From positions 1 through 64,000 of the forward strand of contig BQMJ01000055.1 of assembly GCA_025991245.1 (NCBI GenBank): DNA of 64,000 nucleotides. Reading direction: 5' to 3'. The notes below the pieces were generated by a model. It ran no database searches and was not told where the DNA came from. It worked only from the letters and a program-made list of their open reading frames with translations. The stretch is from Galdieria partita. Taxonomy: Eukaryota > Rhodophyta > Bangiophyceae > Galdieriales > Galdieriaceae. A program made the position numbers and the translations under genes. This document shows positions 24,866 to 36,001 of this stretch, one piece after another; the stretch's first letter is position 1; each line of letters begins with the position of its first letter.

Positions 24866-26239
24866 ATGAATCACTTTTGCTTTATTGCTTGTTCTTCATA
24901 TAGCTGCAAGCATAGAAGACGTTACAAGCCAAAGAACATTGTCCTATCTAGAAGAAGTAATTTTTTCACACTTCCTCCTAGAACCTATCCATTGTTTGAC
25001 AAAGATGTGGTTCAGTGCAGTCCTCCTTTGAGTGGGGCACCACAATTGGTCGCTTCAGTTCCAACGTGGACAGAGTTAGAGTCCAAAATATCCGAACTTC
25101 TCGGTTCCAAAATTTATAGTTACCGATTGGGTGAAGTGAAGCGACAAAAAGACTGTAGAGTGGTTATATTTACTGACGAGAATTTGTGGTGCCCATACAC
25201 AAGAAGGATATGTTTTCAGTTGGAAGAGAAAGGGATTCCCTATAGATTTTGGTATTTGAATATGTTTAAACTCTCACCTTGGTATAAGGATATCAATCCT
25301 CACTGTCAAGTACCGACTGCAATAATTGATGGTGAAATTATCTATGATTCTCCTGTTATTATGAAATATATTGAAGACAGGTTTCTTGGGACAAAACGCC
25401 TTATGCCAGAGAATATGAGCAAGAAAATGAAGGAAGATTTATATGACTTTGAACGCTTAGAGAGAAGAATATCCAATACTTGGTTGCTTTGGTTCAAAAA
25501 GTATTTTAGTGAAGAACAATCGCTGGATTCATTTTATTTTACTTTGGATAGAGTTGAGGAGGCACTACACATCTATCCAGGCCCTTTTTTCTTTGGAGAG
25601 CAGTTTAGTCTTGTTGATATATTGTTTGCACCTTTCATGGATGCTATAGCTGCAACAGCATTATATTATAAGGGGATTCCAGTACGAAATACTGGAGGCC
25701 TCTTTCCTGCCATAGAAGAGTGGTTTAATGCGTTGGCCCAAAGACCTGTGTATCAAAATATTCGAAGTGATGAAATGACCATTATAAGAGCGCTTCCCTA
25801 CCAGTTTGATCACACCGACATTCTGCCCCAAGCCAAAAAGAGTGCCGAGCGAATGGAAACTGAGATGAGAAACGTAGACATGAGGCAAGTGAAGAACGAC
25901 CCTTTTGAATCTCAAAATAGACTCTTAGCAAGCTCTAAGCTGATTCATGAACGAACTTCTATCCTGGAAGTATTACGTAATTCTCTTGGTATATCTCCAG
26001 ATTCAGAAGAATTCTTAACATTGGATACAATGCTCCGTTTAGTATCGAACATGCTTATTGAGGGATGTTTTTCAATACAAGACAGCTTCTTGAACAACTT
26101 TTCACTTGCTGCACGTTCGTTGAAGTTATTGAGAGATACGGTTCAGGTTCCAAAGGATTTGAAGTATCCTGCTTTTCTACAGCTTATTGCATGCCTCAAC
26201 TTTATTATGGACAATTTGAAGATGCAAGCTGAAATCTAG
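24866..26239 (+). CDS. GST-like protein with extra C-terminal helical region
   Basis: Intronless, 457 residues. Residues ~98-175 form a thioredoxin-like GST N-terminal domain with a CPYT redox motif (C109) and the cis-Pro block CQVPTAII followed by YDSPVIMKYIE, which binds the glutathione Glu. Residues ~195-300 form the all-helical GST C-terminal domain (FSLVDILFAPFMD). An N-terminal Cys, as in omega, lambda and DHAR classes, usually means thiol transfer or dehydroascorbate-type chemistry rather than classic conjugation. About 95 N-terminal residues precede the domain and may target a plastid or mitochondrion. The last ~130 residues are predicted helical and match no family I recognise. The exact class and substrate are unclear. 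Confidence 0.8.
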   Translation: MNHFCFIACSSYSCKHRRRYKPKNIVLSRRSNFFTLPPRTYPLFDKDVVQCSPPLSGAPQLVASVPTWTELESKISELLGSKIYSYRLGEVKRQKDCRVVIFTDENLWCPYTRRICFQLEEKGIPYRFWYLNMFKLSPWYKDINPHCQVPTAIIDGEIIYDSPVIMKYIEDRFLGTKRLMPENMSKKMKEDLYDFERLERRISNTWLLWFKKYFSEEQSLDSFYFTLDRVEEALHIYPGPFFFGEQFSLVDILFAPFMDAIAATALYYKGIPVRNTGGLFPAIEEWFNALAQRPVYQNIRSDEMTIIRALPYQFDHTDILPQAKKSAERMETEMRNVDMRQVKNDPFESQNRLLASSKLIHERTSILEVLRNSLGISPDSEEFLTLDTMLRLVSNMLIEGCFSIQDSFLNNFSLAARSLKLLRDTVQVPKDLKYPAFLQLIACLNFIMDNLKMQAEI

Positions 26240-26454
26240 GTGAAAACGAAAAAATATCTAAATAACTTATATAGCTTCGTACCCCGACTGTCCTTTATTT
26301 TCGAATAAACAAATCCTCCGGAATTGGTACAACTGAAGATAGTTTGAAAATGACTTCTCCTGTGAAGTCTCGTACATCGACTCACTGAGAACACTTTTTA
26401 GCGGAAGACAAGTAGACTTGAAGTTTTTACTTGTCTTAATGATACATTTCTGAT

Positions 26455-27288
26455 ATGAAGACATTGCTAAAGTCTTTGAAGTCCTTGGACTTTTCCAAAA
26501 CACTATTCACGCCACTAGACGAACAAGAGAACAACTGGGTAGAAATATTCTTGCAGCAGGCCTCAGAAAATAAAGTAACAGTAGTTTCTCCTAGTGGGAA
26601 GCTTCAAGTACCTGTGAAAGAGCTTCAACTGCTGGCTCAAGATGGCTGGATTACAGACATAGTCATCGATAGTTATTTATCGCTTTTAATAGGCGAAAGT
26701 GATGCCTTCTTTAAAGCAAGGAAGTCTGCTGCCAGTGAGTTCAAGGATGTTTTATACAGGCCTCATATATTTGCTTTCAGCCCCTTCTTTTACACTAGAC
26801 TTTGTGGCAGTGGTAACGAATATGACTTTGCTGGTGTCCGACAGTGGACAATCGCTTCAAAAATAGACGTCCTTGAGAGAGACCTGTTGTTGTTTCCTAT
26901 CTTGCAATCTAAAGTACATTGGTTTCTAACGTGCTTGGACCTTCGAACTCGTAAATTACTATTTCTTGATCCCTACCCAGGCAGACCACCGGTGAAAGAG
27001 GTATGCTCGAGTTTACTTCGTTGGTTAGTGGACGAAGTCACAGAAAAATATGGCGAGACAAGGGCAAAGGACCTAGAAACAACCAAATGGAAAATAGTAA
27101 ATTGTCTTGATATTCCTTCCCAGAGAGACAGGAATAACTGCGGTGTTTATTTGCTTCTTTTTGCACATTATCTTGAACAAGGTCGAGTTGTGAGTTTTAC
27201 GCAAGACGATGTTACCAACGCTCGCAGAAGAATTCTACTCAGCATTCTTTCCTCCAAATTGTACACATTGCCGGATGATTTTAGTTGA
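26455..27288 (+). CDS. Ulp1/SENP-type cysteine protease (SUMO/NEDD8-specific)
   Basis: Intronless, 277 residues, covering a C48-family peptidase domain. The catalytic residues are readable: H155 (KVHWFLTCLD), D172 (FLDPYPG), Q223 and C229 (SQRDRNNCGVYLL). The family cleaves isopeptide bonds or processes SUMO precursors; the small SENP8/NEDP1 branch removes NEDD8. The compact size and lack of a long N-terminal regulatory region resemble the SENP8-like or small Ulp1 proteins, but the target modifier cannot be decided from sequence. The open frame ends 32 bp before the first ATG of the following DEG-type protease gene, so the spacing is very tight. Confidence 0.88.
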   Translation: MKTLLKSLKSLDFSKTLFTPLDEQENNWVEIFLQQASENKVTVVSPSGKLQVPVKELQLLAQDGWITDIVIDSYLSLLIGESDAFFKARKSAASEFKDVLYRPHIFAFSPFFYTRLCGSGNEYDFAGVRQWTIASKIDVLERDLLLFPILQSKVHWFLTCLDLRTRKLLFLDPYPGRPPVKEVCSSLLRWLVDEVTEKYGETRAKDLETTKWKIVNCLDIPSQRDRNNCGVYLLLFAHYLEQGRVVSFTQDDVTNARRRILLSILSSKLYTLPDDFS

Positions 27289-27320
27289 ATAAAGGAACGG
27301 TCTCACCGTCGTTTGTTGTC

Positions 27321-29154
27321 ATGACAGAAAGTGAGTAGTTCACAATTTTTGTTTGGATAGCGTATATCAATATCTGTTACCAACGAGTTTGCTTATTTTA
27401 CGTTTAGATTTTAGACGCAAGTCGAGGGAAAGAAAGCCTGGTAACGCAGACTTGGACGAGGAGTTGATGTACCAAAGCTCGAGTCCTGATCAATCTTCTA
27501 GGTTACCTGGAGGTGTTAATAGACGTTCAAAATTGGATCGAAACCACAGCAAGTTAGGTAATAATACTATGTCTGTTCAAGAGGACGTTCAAGTGGAGGA
27601 CTATATGCACGATGAGAACCTCAAGGATGTTGAACTGAACGCTGGTTTTCCGGCTGATATTTTAGATTCGGTTTTTAAGTTGTATGTTACTCACTGCGAA
27701 CCGAATTATTCTTTGCCTTGGCAGAAGAGGCGACAAACATATAGCACGAGCTCTGCGTTCGCTGTTGATAATCGACGTATCTTAACAAACGCACATTGCG
27801 TGGAGCACTCAACGGTAGTTAAGGTGAAGAAGCGAGGAAGTGAGAAGAAGTATATGGCACAAGTGGTTTCAATTGGGAACGACTGTGATATAGCTCTACT
27901 TTCCGTAGAAGATGAGTCTTTTTGGGAAGGAGTGGAATGTCTGTCGTCTGGGCGTTTACCTTACCTTCAGGAGGCCGTCACTGTTGTAGGATATCCTATC
28001 GGTGGAGAAAATATTTCCGTCACGGCAGGAGTCGTTAGTAGAGTAGAACTTCAACAATATTCTCACGGCGCGATCGATTTACTTGGAGTTCAAATAGACG
28101 CAGCAATAAACCCTGGAAATAGCGGTGGACCAGCCTTCAATAGTCGTTTTGAATGTGTAGGAATAGCTTTTCAATCTTTGCTCACTACAGAGGCCGAAAA
28201 CATTGGGTAAGGAAGAGTTTCTTTTTCATACAGCTTTCTGAATTGTGTTGTACTTAGATACATTATTCCATGGCTAGTAGTTCAACATTTCCTTGATGAC
28301 TTTGACAGAAATGGCTTTTATACCGGTTTTTGTTATTGTGGTTTTGAATTTCAGAGAATGGAAAATGAGTATCTCAGGAAAAGCTTTCATTTAAGTGCAG
28401 AAGGTGGAGGTGTTTTGGTGAAAAGGGTTAGTTAGCATGAAACATATTTTTCGAAAACTCATTATATTACTAGCTAGCTCCAACGTCTCCCTGTAGTAAA
28501 GTCCTTCAAAAAGGTGACATTATTACACATTTTGATGGAATTCCTATTGCAAATGATGGAACAGTCGCGTATCGTGGTGGTGAGAGGATCAACTTTCACT
28601 ATCTTGTTACTCTCAAGTTTGTTGGAGAATCGTGTACAGTTCGTATTGTTCGAAATGGCAGTATCCTGGAAGTTTCGTATCCTTTATTTGAGCTTCCTTT
28701 GTTAGTACCAATACATGAGAAAAGACCTGTTCCAGAGTATTTGACTGTCGCAGGTTTAGTATTTGTCGCGTTGAGTGAGCCGTATCTTCGTTCAGAATAT
28801 GGAGAAAAGTGGGATTTTGAGGCTCCAGTTAAGTTATTGGACAAGTTATTATACGGTTATAAAAGAACTGCGAATGAGCAAGTGGTCATTCTTTCTCAGG
28901 TGCTGAATGCGAGAATCAATGTGGGATATGAATACCTCACGAATACGGAGTTATTGCAGTTCAATGGCACGAGAGTGGAAAATTTATGTCATCTTGCAAA
29001 CTTAATAGATGAGACCAATGAAGAATTTCTTCGATTTGATTTGGAATTCGATGAAGTTATAGTTATAGAAAAACGTGCAGCACTTGAGCAGAGTTCGCAA
29101 ATTTTAGTTCAGCATGGAATTCCAACACCTCGTTCATTATCACACCCTTTTTAA
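27321..29154 (+). CDS. DEG9: DEG9-like HtrA-family serine protease
   Basis: Four exons (27321-27330, 27408-28206, 28258-28430, 28478-29154) give 552 residues. The first exon holds only ten bases; its ATG was chosen because the longer frame has no other ATG in place and the splice restores it. The trypsin-like triad is H133 (TNAHCVEH), D164 (DCDIALLS) and S242 (GNSGGPAF). After it comes a PDZ region (EFQRMEN..., [16 protein letters not shown]) and the long C-terminal part with [12 protein letters not shown] typical of plant DEG9/DEG10-type proteins. An Arg/Lys-rich N-terminus (RRKSRERK) fits the nuclear/nucleolar location known for plant DEG9. The last exon also carries the second PDZ-like module. 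The 5' end is the least certain part. Confidence 0.87.
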
Positions 29155-29305
29155 CCAGATGTCCTGTTTAGATAAAGAACTTTTTTACATAGCATCTTGA
29201 TTCTAGTTTTCTGAGAAAACCAAACTTATTTCAGACAAAGTGGCCATGCAGATGCGAGTAAGTAGTAGGCGTTGTTCTAAAGACTTGCGCGAGTTACATT
29301 CGAGT

Positions 29306-32300
29306 TTACTTGGAAATTTCCAGCTCCTGGGCCAGTTCCTTGCTAAATGTCACAAAGGGCATGTTACGTCGTTCATCACCTCTTGGATTCTCGAAAAACA
29401 AATGTACACAATCAGCAAGCAACTGGTCACTACCACTTTTGTCCGAATCCAAGCATGATACTAGTAACCGAGACAATGCAACCTTCTTTTCAGAATCATT
29501 GGGTAAAAATTCTGCCGCAACTCTAAGTAGTTCATAAGCAGCCTTAAGAAGCATATTAATATGTTAAACACTCAGATCATGACAATACACACTTACGTTA
29601 ATGTCCATTCCCCCGCTTGCGTCTCCATAGACTTCTGGAGGCAGGAAGTCTTCAATATGATTTCTAAATATACAAGGAAGAGAAACCGTCTTCTTTCCTT
29701 CGTTTACGTCCACGTTCTCTTCACAAACGGAACACGTCGCTTCATTTAGGAGAAGGTTCAAATTGGAAGGCTTACACAAATAGAGTACTCTTGGTTGAAG
29801 AGAAGGATAATTCAATAATAAAAAGTGAACGCGAGGGTCAAAATCGACCATTTTAACTGACAATGCGGCTCTGATATCCTTCAAAGGAAAGTAAACACTG
29901 CAAGAGGGATCCTCTTCAGAAGCGTGCTTCTTACAAGTCGAATCCACAGAAGTGCGATAATCCACCCAATCCTGACAGCAGCTGGAAGGAGTCCGATTGC
30001 AACGAAGAATTCCATGTAAAATATCATTCAATGAAAAGATAAGATTCGAATGTGTCTCTTTGTCCTTGGTCATACCAATACGATAACATATTGCTTCTCG
30101 AAACAAAACATTCGCTTCAAGGTAACTATCTGAAGCCTCCTCACTTCCAATAAGTCCTTTCGGAATACCAGATACAATCAAACTATGGAGGAATAATGCA
30201 TTATATACCTAAGCCAAGAAATCAACAATCAACTTTCTTCAACAATATTGTCCTCTCACATTGATAAAAAAGCATATTTTCTCCACAGAAGACATACTAC
30301 GCAAGACGTCATAAGAAATATACTAGATTCAGGGCTGCGCTTAAACAATCACAAGAATAAGTAATCAATCAAATACCTGCAGCTTTCTACAAGTCCTCAA
30401 AAATCTAAAGTATTTAGGCTCTAGCTTTGGAATGAATACTAACTCATCCAAACCAAAACTTTGCTTTTTAAATAATTCGGCTACATGAAGAACCAATTTT
30501 TCTCCTAGAGTTATAAGAATTGGTTCCAGAAAATGTAAAACTGAATGCTAACCTAGTCCAAGAACAGGTTGACTCGCTTTTAACATTGGAAACTCAATGG
30601 AACCGGTCAATAGCGAGTTGGTGCTAAAAACTAGAATTTGTCCTTGATTAAGAACACAAGCATGACTCCTTCCTTCTGACTGCTCCACTGATTTCCGATA
30701 GAAAGGCGAAAAAGAGTACTTTGAAGTCGAAGAATCAACAAAGATATGATGCCGTCTTAAATGTCCATCCACTGCTAGAAAGATACCCAGATCATGACAT
30801 GTCTTTAGTATTTCCACAGCTTCGTTTCGGGAGGAAATCTACCAAACAATATGGTTATGAGTGAACATTAAGAAATCAGTCCATCAAACCTTATTTCTCG
30901 AATTTGTCAATAACCACTCAACGGCATCGCTACCACTAAAAGTGTAAATATCGTCAGAACGTTTTGAAGTCATGGATAACGACGAAAAGTTGATTCCTTT
31001 GCTTCCTTCCGTATCAAATCTCCTCGATACTCCTTACTACTGCTTTAACATTCAATACTCAGTGAAAAATTGAACAAACCTTGCTCCTTAGAGATCATAG
31101 TTCTCATGTGTAACAGAATGCATTCTAGAGACCAGTCGTGGGTTGTGACCTCCAATGAGTAGCGCTGAAACAACACTAATCAAGAAATTATAGCAGACTC
31201 GAAAGTTTAAAAAGAAAACGTACACTTCTTTCCAAGTCGCTTCAACATTGACTCTGATCCTTCTTGGCTAGCTGAACCGGTTGATGAAAATCTTCGTAAC
31301 TTGGGTGGTTGCTGTTCAGTTACTTCCGCTGGAACAACAGGGCTATTTACATTGCTCGAGTAAACAACACTTTCTTCATTCTCTGGTGGCGACAATAATC
31401 TCATAAGAACCCTATTTCATTTCATAAAGATCGTTCAATCACACAATCCAAATTCTGCTACCTCAATTTTAAAACGTCAATGTTTGATTTCAGCTCCTCC
31501 TTCACTGAATACCATTTTTCAGTTTCTTCAAAAGTTTTATTATATGACAAATGTAGTCTTCCTAAATAGATATCATCACTTTGCATGTTTCCCAGAAAAA
31601 CTTCTAACAGAATACATCCATTTTGAAAATGAATAACGGGAATTTTCCAGACATGTTTCCTAAAAGAGTGTCATCAAAGTTCAAAGTTGCTGAATGCCAT
31701 ACCACTCCATGTTCTTGTTACAGTAGGCAATAGAACTTGTGAAAATTACTGCATCATTGAAATTCTTCAGTTTCACATACACACCAACTTGACCAGTAGA
31801 AAACCTTGTTGCTTCATCACAAGGTTCTTTGAATGATAGGAAACCTTCAATGAGATGTAACTCAACTAAGTTATCACTCTCGAAGCTTTCCATTCCGTCG
31901 GTTGTTCTTTGTTCAACTAAAGGCTTTGATACATCCGTCGTGTTTATCGTCAATTCTGTCTTTGGCTGTTCAATGTTCGCCTCTGGAAAGTGAATCGTTC
32001 TCACATTGGGATATGCAATATATCGAAATACTGCCTCATCAATAAAATGAAAAAGCTGCGATATTCAGAACGAAATAAAGCATGAAAAAGACGAATCATA
32101 CCAGCTGATTCAGATTATCCTCTTTAAAGAAATCACTAGATACAGTATTCTCATCTTCAGACGACGACGTTAAGAATGATACTTCACTATCAGTTGAAAT
32201 GTGGAAGTCAATATTAAAATTTACAGGCTCTAAAATGCAAAAAGAAATGGAACCCAGAAATGGATATTCTGGCAGAAGTTCTGCTTCTATTCGAGTATCT

Positions 32301-33128
32301 ATGGCAACATCTTTCACAGTGACATGCAAAGTGATTCCACAAGCTTCCTGCTCTCCTGAAGTCGGTGACAAAAGTATGATCTTGTTATCCACAACAGCTA
32401 CTTTACGAACAAGACTCAACTTCATAAAAGATTTGAAATAAACTGAAACTACACTCTGTAGTGAAAGAACTCGTTCGTCTGAATTGTTTCTCTCCAGTAG
32501 CTGTTCATCAAACTCATAGTTGCGAATCAAGGGTTTCTGGTCTCCAAGCTGTAGTTTAACTTTCTGCAAGCTCCAATCTGAAGAAAAACGATTCTAACGA
32601 AACAATTAGCTTTCATTTTAAGAAAAAATAAACTTACATTCTCGGATAGAGCAAAATCGAGAAAGCCCTCTTCTAGACAATCTTGAAGTTTCTGTTTTAC
32701 ATCGTCTTCAAGCCACCCTTCCGCTACTCTCAAAACTCTTTGGAAAATTTCTTCCAAGAAAGAAGGCTACGACCTAGTTAGACAGGACTAAACTTAAAAA
32801 GTCTTCTTACCCTTTCCTCAGCTTGCCAACTCTCGGCATTTTGTTCCACTTTCTCCTCATTCTCTCCATATCTGTCTTCTTCGTAGGGTTTTCCTGCCAA
32901 ACTTTCCCAAGTAAGTTCACGTTCCAGGGAATCTCCGTTTTTCTCCAGCTGGCAAAGTTGCTTCCACCGACATATACGAAATATCAGCACCCCTGTAAAA
33001 ATAAGAAGAGAAACATATATGGTCCAATTTTCCAAACTTCTAGAGGAGGAGGTTCCAAGCGAGAATCCCATAAGATATATTGTGGTACATATTGCCACAA
33101 TAAGAGACAAGTCCAAGGTGAGCTGCAT
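29306..33128 (-). CDS. Membrane-anchored SMP-C2-DEP-DUF547 fusion protein
   Basis: Thirteen exons with short introns read as one protein of about 1070 residues. Exons, 5' to 3': 33128-32811, 32766-32638, 32563-32102, 32055-31703, 31659-31462, 31411-31224, 31175-31080, 31032-30890, 30838-30553, 30504-30377, 30322-30260, 30208-29597, 29542-29306. Two hydrophobic segments occupy residues ~5-24 and ~35-53. Residues ~107-330 form an SMP lipid-transfer domain (LGDQKPLIRN; ELLPEYPFLGSISF; LEPVNFNIDFHI) as in E-Syt, tricalbin and plant SYT proteins. Residues ~366-475 form a C2 domain (LVELHLIEG; YLGRLHLSY), ~566-665 a DEP domain (TFSGSDAVEWLL), and ~768-900 DUF547 (FFINVYNALFLHS; LNDILHGILR; DPRVHFLLL). 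SMP-C2 proteins move lipids at ER contact sites; DEP usually gives membrane or GPCR-linked targeting; DUF547 has no assigned function. No in-frame ATG with upstream space separates the halves, but two adjacent genes remain possible. The acceptor of exon 3 is the least certain. Confidence 0.75.
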
Positions 33129-33785
33129 CCAAATTGCAAAACTGTCTCTTCGTCAACTCTACCGACTCCTTATTTCTCCAGTCGGAATTTTGTAGCCAAC
33201 TGGGGAAAGTTTGAAATGGACTGAACAGGTATGTAACCAACGATCTAGAAGCTAGTTGCTTGTTTCAGATAGTGCATAAACCTTTACGCATGACAAATGT
33301 ATATCCTTCTTATCTAAAATATACATTGGTGGTCTTATTAAAGATGAAACGTTACACCTCCAAGTAGTTATCAGCGAGACATCCTATATGTTTGAAGTAA
33401 AAGGATATTCAAGTACAAATCAGTCCTTTTTCATGGACACTTCTAGTCTTTGAAAGTTGACGGAAAATTTCTTGTAAAACTATGCCAAGCCTTGGAAAAA
33501 TGTAGTACAGGTTGTACACTCAAACCAGTTTCACCATAGTTCTTTCCAAAGGAACCGAATCAAACGCTTTGGTACTACTTTGGATAGCAGATTCAATTCT
33601 TGACACTGAATTTCAATCTGATTTCAACAAAGTGTGAGTATCTGAAAACCTTTGAATTATGGAAAGCACGAGTGTACCCGTAGAGCTTCCATTAAAATTG
33701 TGGCTGTTTGGGTAACTCTGAAAATTTCAGAAAGTTTGAGTGCAGATAATAGAGCAAAGAGATCACACATCGTTGACCATCAATC
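33129..33785. other. Divergent intergenic region
   Basis: Separates the SMP fusion gene (minus) from msrB (plus) and should hold both promoters. I see no additional gene. Confidence 0.5.
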
Positions 33786-34374
33786 ATGCGTTGTTTGTCA
33801 TTTTGTTTGCAATTTGCGACCGGAGCCTCAAAGGTTCTGCTGTGCAACCGTAGTGCAAGGTTCCCAGGAAGATTCCCTGTTCTCACAAATAGATATAGGG
33901 TATCTCTGCGATACAGACCTTATATGAGTATTCAGAAGGACAAACAGGCCCCTAGTGAAGAAGAGTTGCGAAAAAAACTTTCGAATTTTGAGTATCAAGT
34001 CTTAAGGGAAGGTGGCACAGAGAGGGCTTTTACTGGGGAGTATTGGGACTGTCATAAAAAGGGTGTATATGAGTGTCGTGCTTGTGGTCAGCCACTGTTC
34101 CATTCAGACACAAAATATGATTCTGGCTCGGGTTGGCCGTCTTTCTTCGCCCCCATTGACAAAGACTCTGTAACTACTCGCGTAGACTCTTCACATGGTA
34201 TGGTACGCACTGAAGTACTTTGTTCCGTGGTAAGTAAAATATTCGGCTGTCCAATGCTCTACTCAGAAAGGATAGTGTTCTAGTCATCTTGGGCATGTCT
34301 TTCCGGACGGACCTACCCCTACAGGTCTTCGTTATTGTATGAACTCAGTATGTTTGAAGTTGAGAGAAGAATAA
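33786..34374 (+). CDS. MSRB: Peptide methionine-R-sulfoxide reductase B
   Basis: Two exons, 33786-34229 and 34276-34374, joined in phase 0 over a 46-bp intron (181 codons plus stop). The join restores the second zinc pair, giving [17 protein letters not shown]. The first pair is [10 protein letters not shown]. The catalytic Cys is in LRYCMNS (C169); the resolving and substrate blocks [10 protein letters not shown] are present. The enzyme reduces methionine-R-sulfoxide in oxidised proteins using thioredoxin. The first ~45 residues are rich in Arg, Ser and Phe, as expected for a mitochondrial or plastid leader; a downstream ATG near 33924 would give a cytosolic form. It is followed within 145 bp by an alkyltransferase gene on the same strand. 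Confidence 0.92.
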
Positions 34375-34519
34375 AACAGTCTTCTTGTTTTTTATATGAG
34401 AGTAGCTTCCTTTAATACTAGAGTTTCCAACATCACAAAGTTGGAAAGTTCCATCCCACCCTCAATAAAACGGAGGGCGATCTCGACAAGAGATTCAAAC
34501 CGGAAATTTGTAGTACAGA

Positions 34520-35050
34520 ATGACATTGGAAGGAGCCAAGTGCAAAATATTACCGCAGTTATACACCAGTTGCTGCATATGTGAAAGCAGTTTATCTGAA
34601 TTTCAACAACGAGTATACCATACTATTGCCAAAATAGATAAAGGCTACGTCACTACGTACGGTGACCTGGCAAAGGCCTTGGATTCAGCTCCACGAGCCG
34701 TTGGACAGGCTCTCAAAAGGTAGCCCACTAAAACTTGCTCGAATTCAAGCCTTACATAGAGAGTAGAAACCCTTTCAACTCCGACGCATATACTCCTCGA
34801 GTGCCTTGTCATAGAGTTATTTCCAAGAACCGTACCCTTGGAGGTTTGTGGTACCCTCTTTTCAAACCCATATGCTGAACTCTGTTATCAAGGATTTTCA
34901 GGAAAGAGTGATGTTAACTCTGCGGAGATCAAAAAGAAGCTCGAACTTTTGGAATCAGAAGGCCTAGAATTTGATAATTTCAAATTGAACGAGTCTATGC
35001 ATAACAGAGTATTATATTGGCAAGAGTTGATCAATCTTAGAAAGCAGTAA
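34520..35050 (+). CDS. O6-alkylguanine-DNA alkyltransferase (catalytic domain only)
   Basis: Three exons (34520-34719, 34767-34843, 34893-35050; introns 47 and 49 bp) give 144 residues. The joined product has all landmarks of the DNA-binding catalytic domain: FQQRVYHTIAKI, GYVTTYGDLAK, the Arg finger in RAVGQALKRNP, the acceptor cysteine in VPCHRVI, and LGGFSG. The Cys is present, so it should accept alkyl groups and is not a tryptophan- or alanine-type ATL. It lacks the N-terminal domain seen in Ada/MGMT and is short for the family (human MGMT is 207 residues), like bacterial Ogt C-terminal units or fungal ATLs. The start was chosen as the first ATG in frame with exon 1. An upstream exon cannot be excluded. 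Confidence 0.85.
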
Positions 35051-36001
35051 GGAAAGTAAGGGTTGTCTAATGTCACTGGCTGAGTTTTGGACAAACTCAA
35101 GCTAAGGTGATAGTGAAACTTTCTGTTTCGTCACTGGCGAAAAATTCTGTTCAATGTCCTATTGCCAGGTAACAACCTGGTCTCTTGGTTATTTGCTGAC
35201 TGAACCGCACTATAAATTTCTGTTACGTTGGTCTCCATAACAAGGCCGCCGACAACTATTTCGTCGAGAACATAGTGTACCTTCCAAAACCCACGTCAGT
35301 CACTAACTTGTAGCGTGGAAATCTTACTTTATCTGGATGAAATATAATATCAAGTTCACAGACGTTTTCGAAACAGCGGTCCAGTGTTTCAACAAACACT
35401 TGAATGAGATCGAGAATACCCAACTCGCTTTCAACAACGTCAACGCCGCAAATGAAATAGAGAGTTGCGTAATGTCTAAGCTAGTTCAATTGTATTCTTG
35501 TAAAAAAGATCCAAGCTAACCTGTAGATTAATCGTATATCATCTTCTAAAAACGGAAAACTAGCTTCCAAAAAGTTACACATCTCTTCATTGCGTCGTGT
35601 GACCAAAGCATAGCACTCCCTTTACAACTATTCACAAGAGGTTTACCTACAGTCGATACTAACCAACCTGATAAGCTTTTGTTGGTGTTCTTCCGAATAA
35701 AATGAGTAAAACTTGGTGAGTCTTGCCTTGCCATGGTTGTTAACAATCAACAGAAACCTTATCATTGCCTAGCAAAATTTTGGCCTACTTGTTATGAATT
35801 CCTTGGACTGATTTCATGAATGAATCAACTCATAGCTTCACTGCCGTGATATTTAACAAAGCATAAGGGACTGAGGACATTGTTGAATATAAGAAATATA
35901 TACACCACATATAAACCGAGTGATTTAAAGGCTCAAATAGAGCAAAAAGATAGTTTCAACTGTAACATTATCGATAAGAAAGTTGCCAACTTCATCATTG
36001 G
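35051..36001. other. Intergenic region
   Basis: No supportable gene. A 60-codon frame at 35337-35519 has no signature. Near 35348 a short block, ACGTTTTCGAAACAGC, closely resembles CCGTTTTCGAAACAGC near 9200 in the subtelomere and may belong to a dispersed repeat. Confidence 0.45.

Noticed and set aside
35337-35519. 60-codon frame between the alkyltransferase and UNG genes
   Set aside because: No family match and no supportable exon on either side.
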